The notes under the pieces: generated by a model
Told to the model about the DNA's origin: nothing
What the model saw: the letters and a program-made list of their open reading frames with translations, nothing else
Databases searched by the model: none
Made by a program: the position numbers and the translations under genes
From: Miniphocaeibacter sp012841535
GTDB taxonomy: Bacteria; Bacillota; Clostridia; Tissierellales; Peptoniphilaceae
Assembly (NCBI RefSeq): GCF_049274025.1
Contig: NZ_JBASRV010000021.1
Length of the DNA: 47,274 bases
Direction: 5' to 3' (one strand)
Part shown: positions 16,622-24,776 of the stretch, piece by piece
Position numbering within the stretch: the stretch's first letter is position 1
Layout: every line of letters starts with the position of its first letter

Positions 16622-17554
16622 CTATAATTTTATAACTTTTACTTGATTTTTAATGTTTTCTACTTCATTTACATTAATAAATCCGGTTTTTTCTTCCATA
16701 GTATTTAAAATTCCACAAGTCATTGCATACTTAATAGTTTCTTCTATATTAAGATTGTTTTCAAGTCCATAAGCAATTCCTGCAACTGTTGAATCTCCTG
16801 AACCTACAGGATTAACAACTTTTATTTTTGGAATTTCCACATTGTAAAATTCATCTTTATATTTTACTAATGCTCCTTCCCCTCCCATTGTTACAACAAC
16901 TAGCTCAATTTCATTAAATATTTTTGACTTTAAATACTCTATTAACTCTTTTTTAGTATTAATTTCCTTACCTTCAATTTGCTTTATTTCAGTTTCATTG
17001 GGTTTTATACAATAGGGTTTAATTTCACTGTTTAATACTATATTTTTTAAACTATTACCAGAGGTATCCAATATTACTTTAATATTGTTACGACTAGCTA
17101 TTTTTAAAAGCTCTTCATAATAATCACTTGCTATTCCTGGAGGAACAGAACCTGAAATTGTAACAACAGAGGCTTTTTCTATTATTTTTTCAAATAAGCG
17201 AAAGAATTCTTCCTGTTCTTCCTTAGATATTTCCTCTCCAGACTCTAAAATTTCCGTTTGTTTACCTTCATGTAATATGGCTATACAATTTCTTGTATTG
17301 CCTTTAACTTGTAAGAATTTTGTATTTATACTTAATTCTTTTAATCCGTCTTCTAAAAACTCTCCGGTTCTTCCACCTAAAAATCCTGTAGCTAGTACAT
17401 CCGCCTTTAATTGTTTTAACACCCTAGTAACATTTAGGCCCTTTCCTCCCGGAGTTTTACTAACCTTATTAGTTCTGTTTACACCATCAATTAAAAATTC
17501 TTCAAGTCTATAGGAAATATCAATTGAAGGATTTAAAGTTACCGTAACTATCAT
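16622..17554 (-). CDS. lacC: Tagatose-6-phosphate kinase LacC (PfkB family)
   Basis: 310 residues. PfkB signatures are Thr-Pro-Gly-Gly-Lys-Gly-Leu-Asn-Val near the N-terminus and Asn-Pro-Val-Gly-Ser-Gly-Asp-Ser with the catalytic Asp near the C-terminus. It phosphorylates tagatose 6-phosphate at C1. Sequence alone cannot separate it from 1-phosphofructokinase (FruK), but lacD directly downstream favours LacC. Its ATG overlaps the nagA stop by 4 bp. Confidence 0.9.
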   Translation of the reverse strand: MIVTVTLNPSIDISYRLEEFLIDGVNRTNKVSKTPGGKGLNVTRVLKQLKADVLATGFLGGRTGEFLEDGLKELSINTKFLQVKGNTRNCIAILHEGKQTEILESGEEISKEEQEEFFRLFEKIIEKASVVTISGSVPPGIASDYYEELLKIASRNNIKVILDTSGNSLKNIVLNSEIKPYCIKPNETEIKQIEGKEINTKKELIEYLKSKIFNEIELVVVTMGGEGALVKYKDEFYNVEIPKIKVVNPVGSGDSTVAGIAYGLENNLNIEETIKYAMTCGILNTMEEKTGFINVNEVENIKNQVKVIKL

Positions 17555-18702
17555 TTAGCAGATTTCAACTCCCCGTCTATATATGTTGCAATTATTCCCA
17601 TATTATCATCTAAAATATTTATATCTGCATCTCTTCCAATATCTAAAATTCCTGCTTTATCATCTATACCAACGGATTTTGCTGGAATTTGACTAGCCAT
17701 TTGTATAGCTTCAAATGGTGTAGCAATTCCCCATTTAACAACATTTTTAACACCATCTTCAAGTCTTAATACAGAACCTGCTAAGGAACCATTATCAAGT
17801 CTTGCTGTACCATCCTTAACGTGAACATCAAAATCTCCAAGTTTATATTCACCTTCTGGCATTCCGCCAGCCATCATACAATCAGTTATTAAAACTACCT
17901 CATCTTTTCCTCTAGCTCTCATAACTACATTGGCTGCTGCTGGATGCACATGATGACCATCGCATATTAATTCGGCAAAAACATCCTTTAAAGATAAGGC
18001 TGCCCCTACCATTCCAGGATTTCTATGGTGTAGTGGACTCATTCCATTATAAACATGAACAAAAATACTTGCTCCTGCCATAACTGCATTATAGGCTTCC
18101 TCATAAGTTGCATCACTATGACCTAAAGCAACAAATACACCTAGTTCTTTTGCCTTCTTTATAAATTCCTCACTACCTTCTAGTTCTGGTGCAATAGCAA
18201 TTTTTTTAACTAAACCATTAGAAAGGTCGTACCATTTTTTTAATTTCTCATAATTTGGTGCAGACATATACTCTGGATTTTGAGCTCCTTTATATTTTTC
18301 AGTAAAAAATGGACCTTCTAAGAAAATGCCTCCTACTTTAGCTCCCTGACATTCATTATGGTATTTTCCAACTATTTCACATGCATTATCTAGCTCTTCT
18401 GTAGTAGCAGTTAATGTTGTAGCTAAAAAAGTTGTAACACCATTATTAACTATTCCCTTTGATATTTCTAAAAGACTTTCTTTTTTACCATCCATAATAT
18501 CATAACCACCCCAACCATGAATATGGGTATCTACATAGCCTGGTGCAGCTATAAAGTCTGAATAGTCCATAAATCTTTTTCCTGTAGGAACCTCTTCTAC
18601 AAAACCTTTTATTTTTCCATTTTCAATTTCGATTATTTTATCTTTTTCTATTTTATCCTTTAGATAAACTTCCTTTACTTTTAAATATAAATTTTCTGCC
18701 AT
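17551..18702 (-). CDS. nagA: N-acetylglucosamine/N-acetylgalactosamine-6-phosphate deacetylase
   Basis: 383 residues, amidohydrolase superfamily. Metal and catalytic motifs are Asp-Thr-His-Ile-His-Gly (about residue 60), Gly-His-Ser-Asp-Ala-Thr, Cys-Asp-Gly-His-His-Val-His-Pro and Thr-Asp-Cys-Met-Met-Ala-Gly with the catalytic Asp. It removes acetate from the imported 6-phosphosugar. The operon with agaS, lacC and lacD and the absence of nagB suggest the physiological substrate is GalNAc-6-P (AgaA role), though GlcNAc-6-P is possible. A GGAGATTAAT ribosome site lies in the 9-bp gap after agaS. Confidence 0.94.
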   Translation of the reverse strand: MAENLYLKVKEVYLKDKIEKDKIIEIENGKIKGFVEEVPTGKRFMDYSDFIAAPGYVDTHIHGWGGYDIMDGKKESLLEISKGIVNNGVTTFLATTLTATTEELDNACEIVGKYHNECQGAKVGGIFLEGPFFTEKYKGAQNPEYMSAPNYEKLKKWYDLSNGLVKKIAIAPELEGSEEFIKKAKELGVFVALGHSDATYEEAYNAVMAGASIFVHVYNGMSPLHHRNPGMVGAALSLKDVFAELICDGHHVHPAAANVVMRARGKDEVVLITDCMMAGGMPEGEYKLGDFDVHVKDGTARLDNGSLAGSVLRLEDGVKNVVKWGIATPFEAIQMASQIPAKSVGIDDKAGILDIGRDADINILDDNMGIIATYIDGELKSAK

Positions 18703-18711
18703 ATTAATCTC

Positions 18712-19872
18712 CTATTCGTAAGAATGGATTATTACTCCTTTAACCACTCTATTAACTGTACCAGTTGCAGATGGAGTATCTGGTTTGTTGTTTACTTTTA
18801 AACTTGCCATAATTGCAACGGTTTGTGCCACCATTATATATGGAAATACCAAGAATATGTCTTCAATATTTGCAGCTTCATTTAAAGAAAATTCTTTAAA
18901 GTTTTCATTTAGATTATCCTTTGTTATAGCTACAGTTTCTACTGCTATGTCATTTTCATAAATCTCATTTAATATATCTACATCATATTTTCTTGTATAT
19001 TCATTAGTAGAAACAAAATCAAATACTAGTGTCTTTTCATTAACAAAGGATTTTGGACCATGTCTAAATCCCATAGATGAATCAAAACAAGTTACAATTT
19101 CTCCTGCAGTTAGTTCTAGTATTTTTAATTGTGCTTCCCTTGTTAATGGTGCAAATACACCGGAACCTAAATAAACAACTCTATTAAAATCTAAATCTAC
19201 AAATTGTTGTATTTCTTCATCTCTTTCAACTACATTCTTACCCAATTTTGCTATTAATTCTACATTATTTTTCTTTTCTTCTTCATTGATGTCCTTATCA
19301 AAAATCAATATACTTGAAAGTAGCATACAGGTAAAGGAGCCTGTCATAGCAAAGCCTTTATCGTTTGACTTGTCCGGCATTAATAGAACAAAGGCATTGT
19401 CCTTGTCCTTTAAATCCTGTGATAATTTCCCTTCTTTTGCACATGTTATTGCTAAATGATAAATATCATCTACTAATTGATTTGCTAAATCAACAGCCTT
19501 AATACTTTCAGGACTGTTTCCACTTCTTGCAAAGGAAACTAAAACAGTTGTTTCTTCCTTATTAAAAAATAAATATGGATTTGAAACAATATCCGTTGTA
19601 GGAATTGATTCAAAAACTAAATTTCTATTCTTCTTTAAGAGTAAATGTTTCACTGCTATATCCCCAACATATGCAGAAGTTCCTGCTCCTGTAAATATAA
19701 CTCTTACCTTTTCCTTACCTTCTGAAATTCTATCTATAAACGTCTCTATTTTTTCTTTGTTTTCCTCATAAATTTTCAATGTTTCTAACCATAAATCTGG
19801 CTGTTGAGCAACTTCTTCCACCGTAATTACCGCACCTAAATCCTCTAATACCTTTTTTTCTAAATTAAACAT
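18712..19872 (-). CDS. agaS: AgaS-type SIS-domain galactosamine-6-phosphate deaminase/isomerase
   Basis: 386 residues with two SIS domains. The first has Phe-Thr-Gly-Ala-Gly-Thr-Ser-Ala-Tyr-Val-Gly and Ser-Phe-Ala-Arg-Ser-Gly-Asn-Ser-Pro-Glu-Ser. The second has Tyr-Leu-Gly-Ser-Gly-Val and Gly-Phe-Arg-His-Gly-Pro-Lys-Ser. AgaS converts galactosamine 6-phosphate to tagatose 6-phosphate plus ammonia. It is first in the minus-strand operon, with AAAGGAGG before ATG. The -10 TATAAT at 19917-19912 is followed within about 10 bp by a candidate operator, consistent with repression. Confidence 0.92.
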   Translation of the reverse strand: MFNLEKKVLEDLGAVITVEEVAQQPDLWLETLKIYEENKEKIETFIDRISEGKEKVRVIFTGAGTSAYVGDIAVKHLLLKKNRNLVFESIPTTDIVSNPYLFFNKEETTVLVSFARSGNSPESIKAVDLANQLVDDIYHLAITCAKEGKLSQDLKDKDNAFVLLMPDKSNDKGFAMTGSFTCMLLSSILIFDKDINEEEKKNNVELIAKLGKNVVERDEEIQQFVDLDFNRVVYLGSGVFAPLTREAQLKILELTAGEIVTCFDSSMGFRHGPKSFVNEKTLVFDFVSTNEYTRKYDVDILNEIYENDIAVETVAITKDNLNENFKEFSLNEAANIEDIFLVFPYIMVAQTVAIMASLKVNNKPDTPSATGTVNRVVKGVIIHSYE

Positions 19873-19892
19873 TTTTTCCTCCTTTATTATTA

Positions 19893-20036
19893 TACTGGTA
19901 CTCTTTACTTAATTATACCTTATTTCCGATTAATATGCTACAAATATTGAAAATAAGCCATTTTATAGATACCTATTTCTACATTCCCCTACTGTGTATT
20001 GATATTTCAACTAGGAAATTTAGATACCAGTTAGCC
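19893..20036 (-). promoter_or_regulatory. agaS promoter with three related operator-like sites
   Basis: The -10 on the minus strand is TATAAT at 19917-19912. Site C, ATACTGGTACTC (from 19892), lies just downstream of it. Site B, ATAGATACCTAT (19965-19976), and site A, TTTAGATACCAGTTA (20019-20033), are upstream and share TAGATACC. HutC-family sites such as the DasR/NagR type contain TGGT-TA-GACCA-like half sites; reading site A on the other strand gives ACTGGTATCTA, a related shape. Confidence 0.5.
20016..20036. repeat. 21-bp shared element, copy 2 (upstream of agaS)
   Basis: Identical over 21 bp to 10563-10583. Relative to the gene it precedes, it is in the opposite orientation to copy 1. 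The rest of the gap 19873-20103 is AT-rich without genes. Confidence 0.7.
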
Positions 20037-20103
20037 TTATATTAATAAATCTTGCCCTTATAAAATTTTACAAAAAAATATACATGTATAATTAAACAAA
20101 TAA

Positions 20104-20751
20104 CTATATATGTATATCTTGTTTTCTTTTATTTCTTTCTTCCGTTTCTTTTTTTGAAAAAATACAACCACAATAATCCTGTCTGTATAGATTCCACTCC
20201 TTAGATAGTTCTATTGAGCGTTGGTAGCCACCTTTTTTCTTAAAATCCGATGGTAGGTGTTTAACCTTGTATTCTAGTGCTATTTTTTCCCCTATTTCAT
20301 TTATTTTATTAACATTTTTATAGGGGCTTATACTTAAAGTAGTTGTAAAATAATCCATCTTATATTTATGGCATAAAAAGGCCGCTTGCCTCATTCTAAA
20401 TTCATAGCACTTAAAGCATCTTTCTGTACCTTCACCTAAATCTTCATAGCCTTTAATACTATTAAAATATTTTTTAGGAATATATTCTCCCTCTATTAAA
20501 TCTATAGGATATTTGGCATTTATTTTTTTTATTACTTCTCTTTGCTCTTCCAGTCTAATAAAATACTCCTTCCTGGGAAAAATATTTGGATTATAATAAA
20601 ATAAGGTAATTTTAAAATACTGACTTAAGTACTCTAAAACATAACTTGAACATGGTCCACAACAACTATGTAATAATAGTTTTGGTGGATTTTCTTCATC
20701 TATATTATTAATTATTTTTTCTAACTCTTTTTGATAATTTCTTTTCTCCAT
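20104..20751 (-). CDS. queH: Epoxyqueuosine reductase QueH
   Basis: 215 residues. QueH reduces epoxyqueuosine to queuosine in tRNA and is the non-orthologous replacement of QueG. The Cys motifs that bind the metal/FeS centre are seen: His-Ser-Cys-Cys-Gly-Pro-Cys near residue 28, Arg-Cys-Phe-Lys-Cys-Tyr-Glu-Phe-Arg, and Asp-Tyr-Cys-Gly-Cys-Ile near the C-terminus. Length is typical (about 180-220). It is monocistronic and divergent from the DUF6572 pair. No other queuosine genes are in the window. Confidence 0.92.
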   Translation of the reverse strand: MEKRNYQKELEKIINNIDEENPPKLLLHSCCGPCSSYVLEYLSQYFKITLFYYNPNIFPRKEYFIRLEEQREVIKKINAKYPIDLIEGEYIPKKYFNSIKGYEDLGEGTERCFKCYEFRMRQAAFLCHKYKMDYFTTTLSISPYKNVNKINEIGEKIALEYKVKHLPSDFKKKGGYQRSIELSKEWNLYRQDYCGCIFSKKETEERNKRKQDIHI

Positions 20752-20828
20752 AAGATATTTCCTCTCTCTTAGAATATTATTGTAACATATTTTGGGTATT
20801 ATAATATATATAGCTAGAGGAGGTTATT

Positions 20829-21170
20829 ATGAGCATTGCTGAACAATATTTAATAGACGGATTTGAAACAGACAATAAAGAAGTTCTTACATTACATATA
20901 AATGACTCACTTTTATGGAATGAAGAAATAGAAGGCACACATCTTTATCATTTGGAAAATAAGATTAAATACTATATTGAATATATCAAGGGAAGAAAGT
21001 TTGATTCTTTATTTAAAAATAACCACTATTCTAGTTTTGTTATTAAATATATACATGAATATAAACTTCCACAATCTGCTTTAGATTTATTCGATAAATA
21101 TAAGGATGAATTTAAAAAAAATAAAATTACCTTGAATTTATCCCTTTCTCAACAAAATTTTCCAGGTTGA
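20829..21170 (+). CDS. DUF6572-like protein, copy 1
   Basis: 113 residues, cytoplasmic and acidic, function unknown. The pattern matches a DUF6572-like small protein: an N-terminal Asp-Gly-Phe, then Leu-His-Ile-Asn-Asp-Ser-Leu-x-Trp, a His-Leu-x-x-Leu-x-Asn-Lys-Ile helix, and a Tyr-Ile-Glu-Tyr-Ile-Lys-Gly segment. AGAGGAGG precedes ATG. It has its own -10 (TATAAT about 25 bp before the ribosome site, in a TTTTGGGTAT context). It is a paralogue of the next gene, and promoter, ribosome site and 3' tail are duplicated with it. No enzyme motif is visible. Confidence 0.8.
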   Translation: MSIAEQYLIDGFETDNKEVLTLHINDSLLWNEEIEGTHLYHLENKIKYYIEYIKGRKFDSLFKNNHYSSFVIKYIHEYKLPQSALDLFDKYKDEFKKNKITLNLSLSQQNFPG

Positions 21171-21262
21171 GGCTGCTAATTACTAAATAGTATATTTAGA
21201 AATAAAATATTGGGTATATAATTATACAGGTTTTTTACCTGAATAATTTTTTGGAGGTTATT

Positions 21263-21625
21263 ATGGCAGTTAATGAATATTTTCAAGTCGATGGTTTAGG
21301 AGTTAATAACAAAAATGAAAGTGATTTAATATTATTAATTAACGACACTCTTAATTGGGTTACTGACGATGAAAAACAACATTTAGAGCATTTACAAAAT
21401 AAAATTAATGCTTATGTAGAATATATAAGAGGGGAACAATACAAACACGTTTATCCTAATGGCGAATTTAATGAGTTTACAATAGATATTCATATGAATT
21501 CATATCCTACAGAACTTGCAATAAAATTCTTTGATATGGTTAATGGAGATTTAGAAAAAGAAAATATTAAGGTTATTGTTGCTATTGATGAAAGTTCACA
21601 GGAAGAGCCAACTTCTTGTGGCTGA
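21263..21625 (+). CDS. DUF6572-like protein, copy 2
   Basis: 120 residues from ATG 21263 (GGAGGTTATT ribosome site identical to that of copy 1; an earlier in-frame TTG overlaps it). It is similar to the preceding gene throughout: Asp-Gly-Leu, Leu-Ile-Asn-Asp-Thr-Leu-Asn-Trp, Leu-Gln-Asn-Lys-Ile-Asn-x-Tyr-Val-Glu-Tyr-Ile-Arg-Gly. It ends with a short Glu-rich tail and Cys-Gly. TATTGGGTATATAAT before it repeats the promoter of copy 1. The 3' flanks of both copies also match (TGAGG then CTAA and TAAATAGT blocks). Function unknown; immunity or antitoxin-like roles can be imagined but nothing here shows it. Confidence 0.8.
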   Translation: MAVNEYFQVDGLGVNNKNESDLILLINDTLNWVTDDEKQHLEHLQNKINAYVEYIRGEQYKHVYPNGEFNEFTIDIHMNSYPTELAIKFFDMVNGDLEKENIKVIVAIDESSQEEPTSCG

Positions 21626-21661
21626 GGTTTCTAAAATATTAAATAGTTTATTTAATAAGTC

Positions 21662-21690
21662 AAAAAGAGAAGTAAAAACTTCTCTTTTTT
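21662..21690. terminator. Terminator after the DUF6572 pair
   Basis: Stem AAAAAGAGAAG/CTTCTCTTTTT with a six-base loop and T run on both strands; it touches the stop of the convergent membrane-protein gene. Confidence 0.88.
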
Positions 21691-22783
21691 AATTTCTCTT
21701 ATATTCTACTACTTCTTCGCTTATTTCAATTTTATTAATATATTCTAATTTCCTATAATAATCCAGCTCTATAAAATCCGTTGGTTTAACCTTCATAATA
21801 TTTTTATTAAAATAATTTAAATCTGCAATTTCCAACATTAAATATACAAATTGAGAGCAAAACATAATATTGGGCTTATGGGAATATTGAAAAACTCCAG
21901 TAATATTATAGGAGCTACCTACTTCATTTATTTCCCTAACTTTTTCTAAAATAGTCTTTTTCTGTTCCGAATTTGCTTTTAATTTATACACTATTATTGA
22001 AGCACCTTCATTTTTAATTAACTGTTCCAGTTCCTCTGGATTTAGGCCTGGTGAATAAACACCACCGCCACCATTATAACTTATAATAGTTTCTAATTTT
22101 TCATCAAAGGATAGGGAAACATGATTATACAACTTATTTGTAAAGGCTCCAATTATTTCACTAGCTGAGCTTTTTGTTCTAGATATAACAATATACATAT
22201 AGCCATTGTTTAAGGTTGAGTAAGCCTTGTTAAAATATCCTTCTGAAAGGCTTTTATTGTTAATGTATGAAAAGGCGCTGTGCCTTGGCATATCCTGTAT
22301 TATTTCATTTATTTGTTCTCTTGTTATACTTGTACCTGCTCTTTTTACCAGTTCAATTTTTCCTGTAATAATATCCTTATCCTTCATAATTTGAGAATAT
22401 GTAAAGGAGTAGAACCTATTAAAATATGGGTAAATAAGAAAAACCAAGCCTGTTTTTATTAATATTCGCTTAATAAAAAACGGCGTAAGAATTAATACCA
22501 TTCCTATTATTCTATATAATAAAAAAAACTTTTCATTATTTGCAAAAAAATAATAAATAAAATTATTGGCTATTATTTGAAAGGCCATAATTATAGTATA
22601 GATAATTAAATATAGTACCTTTTCTTTTCTTGTAATTTGTGACAAGGCATTGTTAACTAAGAAAAAAACTAAGCAAACAATACAAGCCATGTTAAAAGCC
22701 ATATAGTTGTTACTCCAGTAAAGCACCGAAACAGTAACGCCTAACATAAGTATGACCCTTAAATAAAATCGTATGTTTTTCAT
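21689..22783 (-). CDS. Membrane protein with C-terminal permuted NlpC/P60 (YiiX-like) domain
   Basis: 364 residues. The first ~125 residues form about four hydrophobic helices. The remainder looks like a circularly permuted papain-fold domain of the YiiX/YebB group. The conserved His221 (Tyr-Asn-His-Val-Ser-Leu-Ser) precedes Cys309 (Met-Phe-Cys-Ser-Gln-Phe-Val-Tyr), the reversed order that marks permuted NlpC/P60 enzymes. These are thought to act as amidases or thioesterases on lipids or peptides. Joining this domain to a membrane anchor suggests action at the membrane surface. It is monocistronic. The function is not known and the fold assignment is from motif reading only. Confidence 0.65.
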   Translation of the reverse strand: MKNIRFYLRVILMLGVTVSVLYWSNNYMAFNMACIVCLVFFLVNNALSQITRKEKVLYLIIYTIIMAFQIIANNFIYYFFANNEKFFLLYRIIGMVLILTPFFIKRILIKTGLVFLIYPYFNRFYSFTYSQIMKDKDIITGKIELVKRAGTSITREQINEIIQDMPRHSAFSYINNKSLSEGYFNKAYSTLNNGYMYIVISRTKSSASEIIGAFTNKLYNHVSLSFDEKLETIISYNGGGGVYSPGLNPEELEQLIKNEGASIIVYKLKANSEQKKTILEKVREINEVGSSYNITGVFQYSHKPNIMFCSQFVYLMLEIADLNYFNKNIMKVKPTDFIELDYYRKLEYINKIEISEEVVEYKRN

Positions 22784-22865
22784 AATAATTCCGCCTATTT
22801 AATATATATTAATACATTATATCATAATGGATAAAAATTTAACTATATTTAAAAAATATTTAACT

Positions 22866-22913
22866 AAAAATACACCTTTAAGGCTAAATTCCATGTTTAA
22901 CTTTATAGGTGTA
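22866..22913 (-). terminator. Terminator after lipA
   Basis: Stem TACACCT/AGGTGTA (22871-22877 / 22907-22913) with partly paired extension inside and, on the minus strand, an ATTTTTAG tail. Confidence 0.7.
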
Positions 22914-22941
22914 CTTTAAATTTTGTTATTTAATTTTTATT

Positions 22942-23787
22942 CTACAATTTAATTGCCTCTGCCTGGTATGAACTTCTTACAAAGGGACCTGACGCAACTT
23001 TTGCAAATCCCATTTCATAAGCAAGGTCCTCATATTTCTTAAATTGTTCTGGAGTTATATATTCTTTTAATTCTGCATGTTCTAATGATGGTTGTAAATA
23101 CTGTCCAATTGTTAACATATTTACATCTATTTCCCTTAATCTTTTAAAGGTATTTATCATTTGTTCTTCTGTTTCTCCAAGTCCAACCATAATTCCAGTC
23201 TTTGTTACAAGACCTTTTTTCTTAGCATAGTCTAAAACCTTTAAACTTCTTTCAAAGTTAGAACCTGGCATTATTTCATCATATAGTTCTGGTACTACCT
23301 CTATATTATGATTTAAAACATCTGGTTTTTCATCATAAATTATATCCATTAATTCTTCTTTTCCCTTTAAATCTGGAATTAATACTTCAACTGTTACTCC
23401 TGGAGTCAAGGCCCTTATTTCCCTAATAACATTTCTAAACTGTGTTGCACCGCCGTCTTCTAAATCATCCCTGTCAACAGATGTAATAACTGCATGTTTA
23501 AGATTAAGTCTTCTAACTGCTTCAGCTAAGTTTTTTGGTTCCTGCTTATTTACCGGATCTGGTTTTCCATGAGCTACATCGCAAAACTTACAATTTCTTG
23601 TACATACACTTCCTAAAATCATAAATGTAGCTGTTCTTCTTTCATAGCATTCCATTTTATTTGGACAATTTGCATGGGTACAAACTGTATTTAAATTCAA
23701 GTCATCTAGTAAGTGCTTTACTTCTGCAGTATTTCCTCCACCTTGAATTTTAAGCTTCATCCATTCTGGTTTTCTTTTTATTTTCAT
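22942..23787 (-). CDS. lipA: Lipoyl synthase LipA
   Basis: 281 residues, radical SAM enzyme that inserts two sulfurs into octanoyl groups on carrier proteins. Both iron-sulfur motifs are present: the auxiliary cluster Cys-x4-Cys-x5-Cys (Cys-Thr-His-Ala-Asn-Cys-Pro-Asn-Lys-Met-Glu-Cys) and the SAM cluster Cys-Thr-Arg-Asn-Cys-Lys-Phe-Cys. The conserved C-terminal Arg-Ser-Ser-Tyr is also seen. It follows two lipoate ligase genes in the same operon, 11 bp after the second. LipB or LipM octanoyltransferase is not visible nearby. Confidence 0.97.
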   Translation of the reverse strand: MKIKRKPEWMKLKIQGGGNTAEVKHLLDDLNLNTVCTHANCPNKMECYERRTATFMILGSVCTRNCKFCDVAHGKPDPVNKQEPKNLAEAVRRLNLKHAVITSVDRDDLEDGGATQFRNVIREIRALTPGVTVEVLIPDLKGKEELMDIIYDEKPDVLNHNIEVVPELYDEIMPGSNFERSLKVLDYAKKKGLVTKTGIMVGLGETEEQMINTFKRLREIDVNMLTIGQYLQPSLEHAELKEYITPEQFKKYEDLAYEMGFAKVASGPFVRSSYQAEAIKL

Positions 23788-23798
23788 TTATTTCATCC

Positions 23799-24776
23799 CT
23801 ATCTTTCTTTAAATAAATCCTTTATAAAAATTTCCTCTGTCATTCCTATTATATAAAAACCTACATCAACATCTTCTAAAGCTTTTTTAAATTCACTTTC
23901 TGTAAAATTTAATCCTATAAATTTTTCACTTAACTTGTCAACTTCATCATTACTGAAAAAATCACCTGTTATAATAAATTTACTAACCTTCCCCTTATCT
24001 AGGGATATTCCGTATTCAACTATACCAAAGTCATGTTTTTCAGCAAGTTCAATTTGAAATTTAGGAGTCATTCCATAGTTCCAATTATCGTTACCGAATT
24101 TTTCAGAAACAATTTCCTCTATTTTTTCCTTTTCTTCTTCATTCGGCTCTGTAATATGGTCAATATTAAAAACTTCCATTACAGTTTTATTTAAATGGTC
24201 CATAAATTCCTGTGGTGTTAAATCTATTTCGTCTTTTAATCTTCCTACTCTTGAAGATACAGACTTAACATTTTTACCAACAAACTTCAAGGGATTTGGT
24301 TTTAAAGCATTTTTTAAATGTTCTAAGTTTCCACCAAAAAGTATTGTTCCATGATGTAATACTTTACCATGTCTATGGTATTGGGCATTACCGGAAAATT
24401 TCTTACCATCTATAACTAAATCATTTCTTCCTGTAAATTCTCCATGTAGTCCTAATTTTTCTAAAGCTATAAGGACAGGCTTTGTAAAATATTCAAAGGA
24501 ATTTCCTTCCCTTTCCTTAGTAATAAAGCTGTATTGAATAACCTCCATATCTTGAAAAACCGCTCCCCCGCCGGAAAGCCTTCTTACTATTTCAATATTG
24601 TTTTCTTCACAGTATTTAATATTTACTTCCTTATATATATTTTGATTTCTACCAATTACAACACAGGGTTGATTTCTCCATACCATAAAAATATCATCAT
24701 CATAATTGTTAAAAACATAGTTTTCAACAGCTAAATTATATGCAATTCTATTATATGGACTATTTACAACTATCAT
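23799..24776 (-). CDS. lplA: Lipoate-protein ligase A family, second copy
   Basis: 325 residues from ATG 24776, which overlaps the stop of the upstream paralogue by 4 bp (ATGA) and has AGGAGT before it. LplA adenylates lipoate (or octanoate) and attaches it to a lysine of E2 or GcvH. Seen are Arg-Arg-Leu-Ser-Gly-Gly-Gly-Ala-Val with the substrate loop, Gly-Arg-Asn-Asp-Leu, and the catalytic lysine region Asp-Gly-Lys-Lys-Phe-Ser-Gly-Asn-Ala. The C-terminal ~80 residues form the accessory domain typical of long LplA. It is clearly homologous to its neighbour along the whole length. Confidence 0.92.
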   Translation of the reverse strand: MIVVNSPYNRIAYNLAVENYVFNNYDDDIFMVWRNQPCVVIGRNQNIYKEVNIKYCEENNIEIVRRLSGGGAVFQDMEVIQYSFITKEREGNSFEYFTKPVLIALEKLGLHGEFTGRNDLVIDGKKFSGNAQYHRHGKVLHHGTILFGGNLEHLKNALKPNPLKFVGKNVKSVSSRVGRLKDEIDLTPQEFMDHLNKTVMEVFNIDHITEPNEEEKEKIEEIVSEKFGNDNWNYGMTPKFQIELAEKHDFGIVEYGISLDKGKVSKFIITGDFFSNDEVDKLSEKFIGLNFTESEFKKALEDVDVGFYIIGMTEEIFIKDLFKER

